DNA from: Amycolatopsis balhimycina FH 1894
GTDB taxonomy: Bacteria; Actinomycetota; Actinomycetes; Mycobacteriales; Pseudonocardiaceae
Direction of reading: 5' to 3'
Assembly (NCBI RefSeq): GCF_000384295.1
Contig: NZ_KB913037.1
Span: 8,755,508-8,819,507, forward strand
DNA length: 64,000 nucleotides
The notes beneath the pieces were generated by a model. The model searched no databases, was not told where the DNA came from, and saw only the letters and a program-made list of their open reading frames with translations. Shown piece by piece: positions 1 through 7,516 of this stretch. Each line of letters begins with the position of its first letter. The stretch's first letter is position 1. A program made the position numbers and the translations under genes.

Positions 1-521
1 GCATCCACACAGGACACCAGAGTGCCCAAGGTCTGGTCCCATGCGGGCAGCACCACGCGGAAGCGCGACCACGACAGCCACGCGCAGAACAACTGCGTGC
101 GCCGCCCGCCGACTCGAGGGCCCTCACCCCAGTCGAACTGCATCCACATCCCCGGCTCCGGGGTCCACGGCCGGTACTTGCGGCGGTGGCCGGCCTTCCA
201 CGCTGCTTTCGCCTCGGCGACCGCGCGCCGGGTCGTGCGGTCGGTGCCGGTGAACCCCATCGCGACCAGCCGCTGATGCACCACATCGGCGCGGACCCGG
301 CCCTGGGAGTTCGCCACCAGTTCCTCGATCTTGCCCAGGAACGGGTCGATCCCACGAGCCCGCCGCGCCGGGGTGAACGGGTCACCACCCGCGTCGCGGA
401 TCGCGACATAACGGGCGACGGTCTTCTCATCCACCCCCGCCAGCTCCGCTGCCGAGTGCGCACAGCGTGTCAAATCGAACGCTTCCAAGATGTCCATGAT
501 TTCCCTGTCAGACTTGGTCAA
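1..521 (-). CDS. istA: IS21-family transposase IstA, N-terminal part (runs off the window)
   Basis: Only the first 173 or so codons are inside the window; the gene continues beyond base 1. The start is a TTG at 521 with a good GGAGGA ribosome site 6-7 bases upstream. The translation opens MTKSDREIMDILEAFDLT, followed by a helix-turn-helix (AELAGVDEKTVARYVAIRD), and later shows MQFDWGEGP, the start of the DDE integrase core of IstA proteins. IstA is the DDE transposase of IS21 elements and normally works with the AAA+ helper IstB, which would lie left of the window. The terminal repeats sit just upstream at 614-700, as expected for the left end of the element. Whether the copy is intact cannot be seen here. 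Confidence 0.88.
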   Translation of the reverse strand, partial: MTKSDREIMDILEAFDLTRCAHSAAELAGVDEKTVARYVAIRDAGGDPFTPARRARGIDPFLGKIEELVANSQGRVRADVVHQRLVAMGFTGTDRTTRRAVAEAKAAWKAGHRRKYRPWTPEPGMWMQFDWGEGPRVGGRRTQLFCAWLSWSRFRVVLPAWDQTLGTLVSCVD

Positions 522-603
522 GGGACTCCTCCGGCCGCACGGGCGGGCAACTGATCAGCAACCAGAGCCAACCCCGCCGGAGGGGTCCCTACCTGCATTG
601 ATG

Positions 604-708
604 TCAGGCGTGTCCCGGAGATCTCATGTCCATCGACCCGGAGATTTCATGTCCGCCCACCCGGACCGAACTGTCCGCCCACCCGGATTTTTTCATGTCC
701 GCTGGCAG
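604..708. repeat. IS21 end: multiple terminal repeats
   Basis: Three copies of CCCGGAnATyTCATGTCC-like sequence lie at 614-631, 637-654 and 682-700 (the last with a T run), with TGTCCGCCCACCCGGA partial copies between. IS21-family ends carry such multiple transposase-binding repeats upstream of istA. The outer tip is probably near 700-708. No target-site duplication can be checked because the other end lies outside the window. Confidence 0.7.
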
Positions 709-828
709 ACCCACGAACGTGGCTACCTCGACCGGGCCCTTCCTCATCTGCCATGACGGCGCACTCTGCATCCACCAATGCGGCCCTCGGTGACCGCGTC
801 CCAGCCGGGGACGTGATTAGGAACTCCG

Positions 829-2046
829 TTAGGGCGCCGCTGCTGCGGGCATCATCGCCTCCAACGCGTCGGCGTTCCCCAAGTTGGCTACCCGCTGCTT
901 TCGGTAGTGACGCTCCGCCACTGCTGGGGTATTGCCGAGCTGGTCGGCGATCGCTGTGATGGGTAGGTCGGCTTCGTCGAGCACTGTGCCGACCGTCTTC
1001 CGGAACACGTGGCTGGTGACCCACTCGTAGCCGACCGCGGTCACTGCCTCGGTCAGGCGGTTGATCACGTTCGAGGGGTCGAGGAGTTCGCCGGTGAACG
1101 AGGCGAACAGGGCGTTGTCGCCGGCGGCTTCTTTGCGTCGCTGCCACATGGGCACCGACCACTGCGGCACCGCGAGCAGCAGGCCGCCGACGTTCCCCTT
1201 GCGGAGCTGACGCCTCTCGAGCCCGGCACCCGGTACGCGGACGACGTGGTGAGTCACCGCGACCGTGGGGGCTGCCGGCTCGACGTCAGGCCCGAGGATC
1301 GCGAGTACCTCCCCGATCCGCGCTCCGCTCGACAGCATGGCCTCCATGAGATCCGGCAGGTCCAGCCAGATCCGGCCGCGTGCCCCCAGCGACCGTCCGC
1401 GCGCGTCGACCTGCCGCGTCGGCGCGTAGGCGCGCAGCTTCGCCAGAAGGTCGGCACGCTGCGGGGCAGACAACGTCACGACTTCCTTCTGCTTGCCCCG
1501 CGACATGCGCCCGACCGAGCGAATGGGGTTCGCATCCATGCCGCCATGGCGCACGGCATAGTCGCAGGCGCCCGAAAGGGCTGCCTTGACGGTCTTGGCG
1601 GTGTCATAGCTCGCCTTGGCGCGTGCCTTTTTGACTACCTTGTCGCATCGGGTGACGAGGACTTCGCGGCATCGCAGTTGGCCGAGTGAGGGGAGCGCCC
1701 AGTTCTTGAGGGCTCGCCGGTACAGGCTGACGGTGGTGGGGGACAGGTTGCCCAATTCTGCCTCCTGGGCGATCTCTTCGAGCCACAGTTCAACCACATG
1801 GTAAAAACGTGTGTCTTTGTCGATGTCGCCGTCCTGGGTTTCGGTTGCCAGTTCGCGTAGTGCTTCTTTCAGGCGGGTCGTTGCCTGGCCTTTCGTTGGT
1901 GCCTGCCGGCGAACGAGGCGAAGCGATCCGTCTGCCATCCTGAAGTACGCGCTCGCGCGATGACGCACCTTGCCAGCTCGGGTCGGAGGCAACTGCTCGA
2001 CGTTGATGACGCCGTATGTGCCTACCGGTGTTGCTGGTCGCCCCAT
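829..2046 (-). CDS. int: Tyrosine recombinase (phage-type integrase)
   Basis: This is a site-specific integrase of 405 aa, the usual length for actinobacterial integrative-element and phage integrases. An N-terminal arm-binding and SAM-like core domain (residues about 80-190) precedes the catalytic domain. Visible active-site residues are R243 (GARIGE), K283 (LRKGN), H346 and R349 (HVFRK) and the nucleophile Y381 (RHY). The position that is usually His/Trp in LGH is Asn here (LGN, residue 372). The gene lies next to an excisionase-like gene, 69 bp downstream of it, so the two form the integration/excision module at the left edge of the mobile element. The attachment site should lie close by (roughly 709-830), but I saw no tRNA gene there and could not define it. 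Confidence 0.9.
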   Translation of the reverse strand: MGRPATPVGTYGVINVEQLPPTRAGKVRHRASAYFRMADGSLRLVRRQAPTKGQATTRLKEALRELATETQDGDIDKDTRFYHVVELWLEEIAQEAELGNLSPTTVSLYRRALKNWALPSLGQLRCREVLVTRCDKVVKKARAKASYDTAKTVKAALSGACDYAVRHGGMDANPIRSVGRMSRGKQKEVVTLSAPQRADLLAKLRAYAPTRQVDARGRSLGARGRIWLDLPDLMEAMLSSGARIGEVLAILGPDVEPAAPTVAVTHHVVRVPGAGLERRQLRKGNVGGLLLAVPQWSVPMWQRRKEAAGDNALFASFTGELLDPSNVINRLTEAVTAVGYEWVTSHVFRKTVGTVLDEADLPITAIADQLGNTPAVAERHYRKQRVANLGNADALEAMMPAAAAP

Positions 2047-2115
2047 GATGCCGACTCCGTCGCTGGAAAGATGAGCTGATTGCGGCTATTCCGCATTCGA
2101 TTTGCGCAATCGATG

Positions 2116-2301
2116 TTAGGGCAACTCTTGTGTGCGCAGAAAATTTTCTATTTCAAAATCGGGAATCAGGTAGTAGCGTCCGGCCGTGACGGCGCCGAGC
2201 TTCTTCTTGTGGATCAGGTCAAGCACGGTCTCGTAGGGAATTCCCAGCTGCGCGGCTACTTCCTTGGGCGTCCATGCTCGTCGTGGCAGTGACTCGGTCA
2301 T
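2116..2301 (-). CDS. xis: Excisionase-like small HTH (MerR-type) DNA-binding protein
   Basis: This 61-residue basic protein has the helix-turn-helix WTPKEVAAQLGIPYETVLDLI followed by KKKLGAVTAGRYYLIP, the pattern of the excisionase/MerR-like family (helix-turn-helix_17). The ATG at 2301 was chosen because the domain begins ten residues later; the frame is open far upstream but without family features. It lies immediately upstream of the integrase on the same strand, the normal place for a recombination directionality factor. That role is inferred from size, fold and position. Confidence 0.8.
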   Translation of the reverse strand: MTESLPRRAWTPKEVAAQLGIPYETVLDLIHKKKLGAVTAGRYYLIPDFEIENFLRTQELP

Positions 2302-2312
2302 CTTCGTTGTCC

Positions 2313-2582
2313 TTACGGGGTTGAGATGGAGCTTCGCTGTTGGATTCCTGGCGCGCTCTTGGGCCGCACCTGTCGGTGTTGCCTGGTTGCGGCGGGGCGC
2401 AGGTCTTGCGTGGTCGCGATCGGCGCGCTGACGGTCGCCTGCGGTCCGCAGAACCCATCTGTGGAACGGTCGTGGCGCTGCGACGTACCGACGCCGGTCC
2501 TGCCTCCGATCGGATCGCATCCCGGGGCGGCCGTGACGCAGCACCGGCCACGGCAAGTCACCCGTTGGTGAGGAGTTGTCAT
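2313..2582 (-). CDS. Possible small protein of unknown function (weak)
   Basis: This 89-codon frame starts with ATG overlapping the stop of the preceding small gene (ATGA), the coupling used throughout this neighbourhood. The translation (MTTPHQRVTCRGRCC...) is low-complexity, rich in Arg, Thr and Pro, and matches no family I recognise. It could equally be chance open frame in GC-rich DNA. Without it, the 277 bases between 2302 and 2578 hold nothing I can identify. Confidence 0.25.
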   Translation of the reverse strand: MTTPHQRVTCRGRCCVTAAPGCDPIGGRTGVGTSQRHDRSTDGFCGPQATVSAPIATTQDLRPAATRQHRQVRPKSAPGIQQRSSISTP

Positions 2583-2734
2583 CCCGGCGCCTGCGGGCCG
2601 GGGTTGGCCGGACTGCCACGAGGCTCTGGTTGCTGAACGGGATAGCCCTCCCGTCGGAGTTCGTCGTTGACTTCACGCTGCAGGTCGGTGATGACGTCGA
2701 TCGTCAACCCGTCCGGGTGGTGGTTCGCGGCCAT
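2579..2734 (-). CDS. Small hypothetical protein, coupled to the recombinase-domain gene
   Basis: A 51-residue acidic/polar peptide (MAANHHPDGL...VITDLQREVNDELRREGYPVQQ) whose ATG overlaps the TGA of the upstream gene (TGATG). The central part (residues 11-32) should form an amphipathic helix; the last 15 residues are Pro/Gly rich. Strict coupling and sensible composition argue that it is translated. I do not recognise the family. Confidence 0.5.
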   Translation of the reverse strand: MAANHHPDGLTIDVITDLQREVNDELRREGYPVQQPEPRGSPANPGPQAPG

Positions 2735-3396
2735 CACGCCGCCTGCCGGTGATCGGATGGCAGCGCATTCGCCGGGTCGTCTTTGGTTTTGACCGAGGAC
2801 GGGACATGCCACGAGCGTCGGTCGGCGGAGGCGAACTCTTCGGCGGTTACGGGCGGCGGGTGCGCCCACGCCTCTGACCAGATCCAGGCAGTTCGTGGAG
2901 TCGGTTTTCCGTGGTGGGTGCGTCCCCAGACCTGTCGGCCGAAGTACTTCGGGTTGCGGAGGTTGGCCCGCACCGTCGCCACCGTCCATGCGCCGGGCTC
3001 GCCGGCCCTCCACACGAAGATCATCCGTACCGTGGAGGCTTCGACCGGTTCCATCAGCAGCCGGGTGCGCCAGCGCGGCCTTCGGCCTTCCGGATTGACC
3101 CGGACCCGCCGGGCGCGGTAGCCGTAGGGCACGTCTCCGCTGTTGGAACCGGCGCGCACCAATTCCTCGGACGTGGAGCACGCTGCTGCGAGGTTCGCGG
3201 CGTGGTAGCCGCGCAAGACGTACTGCCGCACGCCCCACGACGGTATGGCCTCGCCGTTGTCCGGCTCTGTCGCCGAACCGAACAGCCGGGCGCCCATCGC
3301 GGCGAGGCGCTGTCCGAAAGTCAGGCGGCCGGCGGTCGCAGCCCAGTGCGAAATACGGTCGCCGGACTCTTCCCGCGCGGTGTTGTTCGAAGGCAT
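2734..3396 (-). CDS. Recombinase-domain protein lacking the serine-recombinase catalytic domain
   Basis: A 220-aa protein matching the Recombinase domain (the DNA-binding region of large serine recombinases): GDVPYGYRARRVRVN, EASTVRMIFVWR, and ANLRNPKYFGRQVWGR. The N-terminal resolvase domain with the catalytic serine is absent, as is the C-terminal zinc ribbon. The start at 3396 has GGAG about 8 bases upstream and follows the DpdA-like gene by 26 bp. It may be an accessory DNA-binding factor for excision or a remnant of a large serine integrase. Reading frame and start are clean, so if it is a remnant it has been stabilised. Confidence 0.65.
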   Translation of the reverse strand: MPSNNTAREESGDRISHWAATAGRLTFGQRLAAMGARLFGSATEPDNGEAIPSWGVRQYVLRGYHAANLAAACSTSEELVRAGSNSGDVPYGYRARRVRVNPEGRRPRWRTRLLMEPVEASTVRMIFVWRAGEPGAWTVATVRANLRNPKYFGRQVWGRTHHGKPTPRTAWIWSEAWAHPPPVTAEEFASADRRSWHVPSSVKTKDDPANALPSDHRQAA

Positions 3397-3422
3397 GGCG
3401 GTTCTCCAATTCCGTGAAGGGC

Positions 3423-4319
3423 CTATGAGGCACGCGAGATCTGCGTGCGAGCGGCCGTACACGCGCCGGCCTGGCGCGGGCGCTGCGAGCCAGACCGGGT
3501 GCGCCCGGTCCTTTGGCTACTTGCTCGCGGTCTCTTGCCGCGCGCGGAAGTCAGCCCGCGATCGGGCCGGTAGCCAGGTTCTTCAGCGCGCAATGAGGTC
3601 AGAAGCCGGGTATGCCAACCCAGCGCGAAGCGCAGGCAGTTGGATTCGCTGCGGTGGCTGGGCGAGCAGCCGGGAACGTATCGCCCGCGGAAACTCCACG
3701 ATGCCGAGTCGCTGCTAGAGATGGCGTCGGCGTAGCGCCCCAGCCCCAGAACCTTCGCCCCGAATGCGTGCAAGCGGTATCCACGAGCCGACAGCGACCG
3801 CATGATCTGTTCCACTTCTGCGGTGTGCTGACGGCGGCACACACTGCCCACACCGACCAGCGGCAACGCGGCGAGATCGACGTCGTGTCGTTCATAGAGA
3901 TCCGCGCACCGGTTGTAGTCCGTAATGGACTGGCCTTGCAGCACAGGGATGATCGGCAGCTCGGGCGCGAGGTCCCGCAGCCGCAGGTAGTTGGCAACCG
4001 TGCGGTTCTGGTGGACGCGCACCGTCGCACCGGTGCGTGCCAGGACATGGCTCTCCGTCATGTGGTCCATTGGTGCGGCCCACGCGAGGTGGCTGATCTC
4101 GGTGGCGTAGCGGCGAAGCGCCGCGACGTAGCCGCGTTCGTCGATGCGCCACCGGCCGTGCATCGACAACTCCGTGAAGCCGCCTGAGTCGCACGCCCAC
4201 GGCCCGGTCGCGCGCGGCAGGCTGCGTCGGCCGGCCAACCTGCGGTGGGAGACCAACAGCGGGACACCGAGATCACGGGCCAACCAGGACGGCTGATGGG
4301 TGCCAAGGAAGAACCTCAT
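3423..4319 (-). CDS. dpdA: DpdA-like 7-deazaguanine DNA transglycosylase
   Basis: A 298-aa member of the TGT-like DpdA family, which exchanges guanine in DNA for a 7-deazaguanine such as preQ0. Seen: FFLGTHQPSW at the start, the substrate-pocket motif CDSGGF (Asp44), PVLQGQS (126-132), the glycine motif VGVGSVC (155-161), and FGAK...SSSDSASWSFRGR (187-213), where Asp204 fits the nucleophile position of the family. A probable metal site follows: C218, H222, C228, H236. The third Cys of the usual cluster appears to be Glu225. The last 60 residues are an Arg-rich tail. The gene is the fourth of an ATGA-linked operon (methyltransferase, PP-loop protein, YhhQ, DpdA). Its neighbours favour DNA over tRNA as substrate, but that is inferred. 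Confidence 0.82.
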   Translation of the reverse strand: MRFFLGTHQPSWLARDLGVPLLVSHRRLAGRRSLPRATGPWACDSGGFTELSMHGRWRIDERGYVAALRRYATEISHLAWAAPMDHMTESHVLARTGATVRVHQNRTVANYLRLRDLAPELPIIPVLQGQSITDYNRCADLYERHDVDLAALPLVGVGSVCRRQHTAEVEQIMRSLSARGYRLHAFGAKVLGLGRYADAISSSDSASWSFRGRYVPGCSPSHRSESNCLRFALGWHTRLLTSLRAEEPGYRPDRGLTSARGKRPRASSQRTGRTRSGSQRPRQAGACTAARTQISRAS

Positions 4320-4864
4320 CGCGACACCGCCCGCCGAGCGGTCTTCGCCAGCAGCAACGCCGCGACGGTGAGCGCGGTGGCGACCGTCTTGCCGAGGATC
4401 TGGCCGGGTACTGCGGCGAAGGATCCGAACGCCAGCGGCACGAACAGCACGCTGTCGCTGACCAGGCCGACGGCGTTCGAGCCGACGACCGCGCCCAGCC
4501 GTGACCGGCACCGGATCCGGCCGTAGATGACCGAGTCGACGCACTCGGACACGCCGAACGCGACGACGCTCGCGACGGCAATCTGTGGTGAGGCCAACGA
4601 CCAGGACAGCCATGCCCCCACCGCGATCGCGGCGAGGACGCCGGCCGTGCCCAGGGCCTCGTGCAGCAGGTCTCGCAGCGTCAGCGTCACCCCGGCCCAC
4701 AGCGTGCCGGCGGGCACGATCAGCGAGCCGACGAGCAGGGCCGACCAATGGGTGGAGGCCCAGTTCGCCATCACCACCGAGCCGACATAGGCGGCCGACA
4801 CCGCCAGACCCGAACAGACGAGCCCGTGCCCCGCCTCCGCGCGGGAGTGCGACAGCCCGGTCAT
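4316..4864 (-). CDS. YhhQ-like (VUT family) queuosine-precursor transporter
   Basis: A 182-aa integral membrane protein with about five or six hydrophobic helices (residues 15-33, 41-62, 70-91, 93-110, 127-150, 155-174). Family marks are VVMANW in the first helices and LTLRDLLHEALG, the equivalent of the (T)Dv..E.yG motif of YhhQ proteins. YhhQ members import preQ0/preQ1-type precursors. ATG overlaps the stop of the PP-loop gene (ATGA) and its own stop overlaps the start of dpdA, so the transporter is co-translated with the enzyme that would use the base. This context is the main reason to propose a 7-deazapurine substrate. Confidence 0.85.
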   Translation of the reverse strand: MTGLSHSRAEAGHGLVCSGLAVSAAYVGSVVMANWASTHWSALLVGSLIVPAGTLWAGVTLTLRDLLHEALGTAGVLAAIAVGAWLSWSLASPQIAVASVVAFGVSECVDSVIYGRIRCRSRLGAVVGSNAVGLVSDSVLFVPLAFGSFAAVPGQILGKTVATALTVAALLLAKTARRAVSR

Positions 4865-5781
4865 GCCGCGCGCTCCTCGGTGACCGCGGCACCGGACCGG
4901 CACGACCACGGCGAGCAGCCGTCAGGATCGTCCTCCTCCACCGCTTTGGCGGAGGCCAGCCTCAGGTGCCGCTTTCCGGGAGCGGGCAGGTCGAGGTCGA
5001 CTTCGTCGAGCGGCCGGCACGACCGGTGCAGGAAGTACTTCCCGCGCAACTCCTGGCCTTGCTTGGTGGCGTGCGGGTAGCCGTCGCGGATGGCCTTGTC
5101 GAACTCGACCGCCTGGGCCCAGCCGTCGAGGTCGTTGTCGCGAATCCAGCGCCAGCCCGCGTTGCCGTGGAACGGGCACCCGATGCAGGCGCTTTTCACC
5201 GTTTCGCCGAATCCGCGCTCGGCGAGATAGTCGGCGCACCGCGTGCGGTCCCAGCCGAGGTCGATCAGCGGGAAGACGTTGCGCAGGTACTTGACGCCGG
5301 AGTCCTTGGCGCGGGTGAACTCGTCGGTGCTGATGCCGATGGCCTGCTCGACGTACACGCCGCGGGGCACCCGTCGCGGATGCGGGTAGCCGAGCAGTTC
5401 GCGCGCTGCCTTCTTCAGCGGCGAAATTTTGTACTCGCTAGTACATTGCCTGCGCGCCAAGCCTCGACTGCCGTCGGGGTTGAGCACGTGCAGTGGCATC
5501 GACACGAACCGGTGGGCCGGGTCGAGCGCGTCGTCGCGAATGTTGCCCGCCGACACCGTGCGGACCGGGATGCCGAACTTCGCCGCGTGCGCACGTAGCC
5601 GGGCGAGGTTCGCGTACACCGCGCGTGGTTCCCAGCCGGTGTCGGCAAACAGTGCGACATCGAAGCGCGGGATCACGCCCTCGCAGGCCAGCAAAAGGAC
5701 GGCGCTGCTCTGGACTCCGGCGCCCAGCGAGAGGCATCGCAGGACCGGACCGGCGTCGTGAGCGGAGGCTAGATTGGTCAT
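4861..5781 (-). CDS. PP-loop ATPase of the PAPS-reductase/DndC-like family
   Basis: A 306-aa adenylating enzyme of the adenine-nucleotide alpha-hydrolase superfamily. The PP-loop is SLGAGVQSS (18-26), followed by ADTGWEP (46-52), the PAPS-reductase-like second motif, RRQCTSEYK (110-118) and ACIGCPFHG (198-206). The two cysteines of CIGC plus C113 and C253 could bind metal or an Fe-S centre. Such proteins are common in actinophages and integrative elements beside DNA methyltransferases and are usually called phosphoadenosine phosphosulfate reductase. Here it sits between the C5 methyltransferase and YhhQ/DpdA with ATGA overlaps on both sides. A role in base modification (a QueC-like or thio/amide step) is possible but not shown. 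Confidence 0.8.
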   Translation of the reverse strand: MTNLASAHDAGPVLRCLSLGAGVQSSAVLLLACEGVIPRFDVALFADTGWEPRAVYANLARLRAHAAKFGIPVRTVSAGNIRDDALDPAHRFVSMPLHVLNPDGSRGLARRQCTSEYKISPLKKAARELLGYPHPRRVPRGVYVEQAIGISTDEFTRAKDSGVKYLRNVFPLIDLGWDRTRCADYLAERGFGETVKSACIGCPFHGNAGWRWIRDNDLDGWAQAVEFDKAIRDGYPHATKQGQELRGKYFLHRSCRPLDEVDLDLPAPGKRHLRLASAKAVEEDDPDGCSPWSCRSGAAVTEERAA

Positions 5782-7247
5782 GCCGCGTTCGCCTCCTCCG
5801 CGTATCCGGAGGGCTCGGTGGAACCGGCGTCGAGAAGTGCGGCGAGGTCGGCGAGCAGCAACCCGACGGCGTATGTGGCCTGCTGCGGGACGACGCCGTT
5901 GCCCAGCGCTCGAAGTTGCGCGGTGCGCGGTAGCGGAAGGGCCGTCACCCAGCCCGGCTCGAGCCCTTGGAACCACTCGACGAAGGCCGGGGATAGCACG
6001 GGACGCCCATGGACGCCCGGTTGCGTGGGGAGCGGCGCTGGTCGCCCGAGCACCTGTTCCCAGCGCCGCACGGCCGGCGCGTAGTCGCCCCAGTCCACCT
6101 CGGGATGCACCGATGCTGGCGAGGCGAGATCGGGGTCGACGGCTACGAGATGCCGCCGCCCGCTTCCGGGACGAGCAGGCGCATCACCGCTGAGGGCAGC
6201 ATCAAGTCGCCCTTCGAGCCCCGCTGCGCCGGGCAACCCTTCGTCCCGTCGGTTGCCCGAGGCGTTGGCAGGAACGTCTCGGGGTCGACCAACGGAAGCA
6301 CCTGCTGCGACAACGGCGGCCGAAACCCGACCCCGGCACGGCGTCCCGCCGTGCCGGTGTCCGACGCCCTCGGCGTCGGCAGCAGCCGCGCCTGGTCGGG
6401 TAGCGACGGGCCGCCACCCTGCGTCTTGTGCGTGCAGTTCTTCGCGTCCGAGGCGGTCGGTGTCGGCAGTAGCCGCAACCGGTCCAGCAGCGACGGGCCG
6501 CCCTGTCGGCTGGCCGCCGAGATGCCGTTGGAGGAACCGTCGTGCGCGGTCGGCGTCGGCAGCATCTCGGCCTCCGTGGTCGGGGGCACCGGGACGAGGC
6601 CAGGCGAGCAGGAACACTCGCTCGCGGCGGTGTGCCGCGCCGACGTCGGCGGCGCGGACGCTACGCCAGAGCGCGTCATACCCTGCTTCGGCCAGGTCGC
6701 CGAGTACACGGTGGAGACCTCCGCCTTTCCAGCGAAGCGCGGCGACGTTCTCCAGGACGAGCAGCGCGGGTCGTAGTAGGCGAACGCCCGCCACGATGTC
6801 GGTCCACAGGCCACTTCGCGCTCCGTTCTCGATGCCCGCGCGCCGCCCGGCGGCGGAGATGTCTTGACAGGGGAACCCGGCGGTGAGCACGTCAACCGGC
6901 TCCACCGCGGTCCAGTCGATGGCGCGCACGTCGCCGAGGTTGGGCACACCCGGCAGCCGGGCGGCGAGGATCTGAGCGATGTGCGGGTCGGGGTCGGCGA
7001 CCCAGGCGACGCGTCCGCCGCCGAACGCGGCCAGCACGCCGAGGTCCAGTCCGAGGTAGCCGGTACACACCGACCCGACGACCGGTCCGGGGCTCGCGCC
7101 GACCGACACGTTCTGCCGCGCGTCGTCCGGCACGGTCGGCGAAGTGGCCGCCCGCACCGCCCCCGCCGCCGCCGTAGTGACGGCGACGAGGGTGGGGGCG
7201 GAGTCGCGCCCCGACCGGGCTCGGGTGCGAGGTGGTCGGGTGGTCAT
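5778..7247 (-). CDS. DNA (cytosine-5) methyltransferase
   Basis: A 489-aa SAM-dependent C5 methyltransferase. Motif I VVGSVCTGYLGLDLG (56-70), motif IV with the nucleophile GFPCQDIS (Cys127), motif VI ENV (166-168), motif VIII HRRERVF (206-212) and the C-terminal motifs IX/X LRALGNGVVPQQA are all present. A long variable region (about 220-370) would carry the target-recognition part. Residues 1-50 are low-complexity, so the true start may be further in; the ATG at 7247 has no strong ribosome site. It is the first gene of the four-gene modification operon and overlaps the next by ATGA. No restriction endonuclease is adjacent, so it looks like a solitary or self-protecting methylase. Confidence 0.92.
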   Translation of the reverse strand: MTTRPPRTRARSGRDSAPTLVAVTTAAAGAVRAATSPTVPDDARQNVSVGASPGPVVGSVCTGYLGLDLGVLAAFGGGRVAWVADPDPHIAQILAARLPGVPNLGDVRAIDWTAVEPVDVLTAGFPCQDISAAGRRAGIENGARSGLWTDIVAGVRLLRPALLVLENVAALRWKGGGLHRVLGDLAEAGYDALWRSVRAADVGAAHRRERVFLLAWPRPGAPDHGGRDAADADRARRFLQRHLGGQPTGRPVAAGPVAATADTDRLGREELHAQDAGWRPVATRPGAAAADAEGVGHRHGGTPCRGRVSAAVVAAGASVGRPRDVPANASGNRRDEGLPGAAGLEGRLDAALSGDAPARPGSGRRHLVAVDPDLASPASVHPEVDWGDYAPAVRRWEQVLGRPAPLPTQPGVHGRPVLSPAFVEWFQGLEPGWVTALPLPRTAQLRALGNGVVPQQATYAVGLLLADLAALLDAGSTEPSGYAEEANAA

Positions 7248-7510
7248 GCCGCCCAGCTCGCCGACACACCCGACTCGCCCCTCGGGTTCTCGGCGTGTCG
7301 TGCTCGGCCGGTGAGGAGCCGTCGGGAATCCTGACGGTCCGTCGAGATTCCTGAACCCGCCGGGCGCCGCAGTACGACATCACCCGAGTTCGTTCGCGTC
7401 CTTGGTGCCGACTGGCCGCTGATCAGCGGCTTTGTGTCCTCCGCTGCGGCTGTCGGCGTGTTGAAGTTGCTTCGGGATTTCTGAAGTGGTTTCATCGCGT
7501 GTGATCTCAT
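7244..7510 (-). CDS. Possible leader gene of the modification operon (weak)
   Basis: An 88-codon frame whose TGA overlaps the ATG of the methyltransferase (ATGA), like every other junction in this operon. Composition (Ser, Arg, Thr, Ala) is less skewed than most chance frames here, but no motif is visible. If it is not a gene, 7248-7516 is simply the divergent promoter region between the modification operon and the recombinase cassette; I found no clear promoter in it. Confidence 0.25.
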   Translation of the reverse strand: MRSHAMKPLQKSRSNFNTPTAAAEDTKPLISGQSAPRTRTNSGDVVLRRPAGSGISTDRQDSRRLLTGRARHAENPRGESGVSASWAA

Positions 7511-7516
7511 TCCAGG

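Noticed and set aside
709..828. A tRNA gene as integration site next to the integrase
   Set aside because: I looked for a cloverleaf and T-loop (GTTCRANYC) and found none on either strand.
2579..3433. 284-codon leftward frame overlapping the recombinase-domain gene
   Set aside because: Only its last 51 codons, after the coupled ATG at 2734, read like protein; the rest is the out-of-frame copy of the recombinase-domain gene.
5812..6776. Long rightward open frames opposite the C5 methyltransferase gene
   Set aside because: They are antisense shadows of a gene with clear methyltransferase motifs; composition is Arg/Pro/Ser-rich filler.
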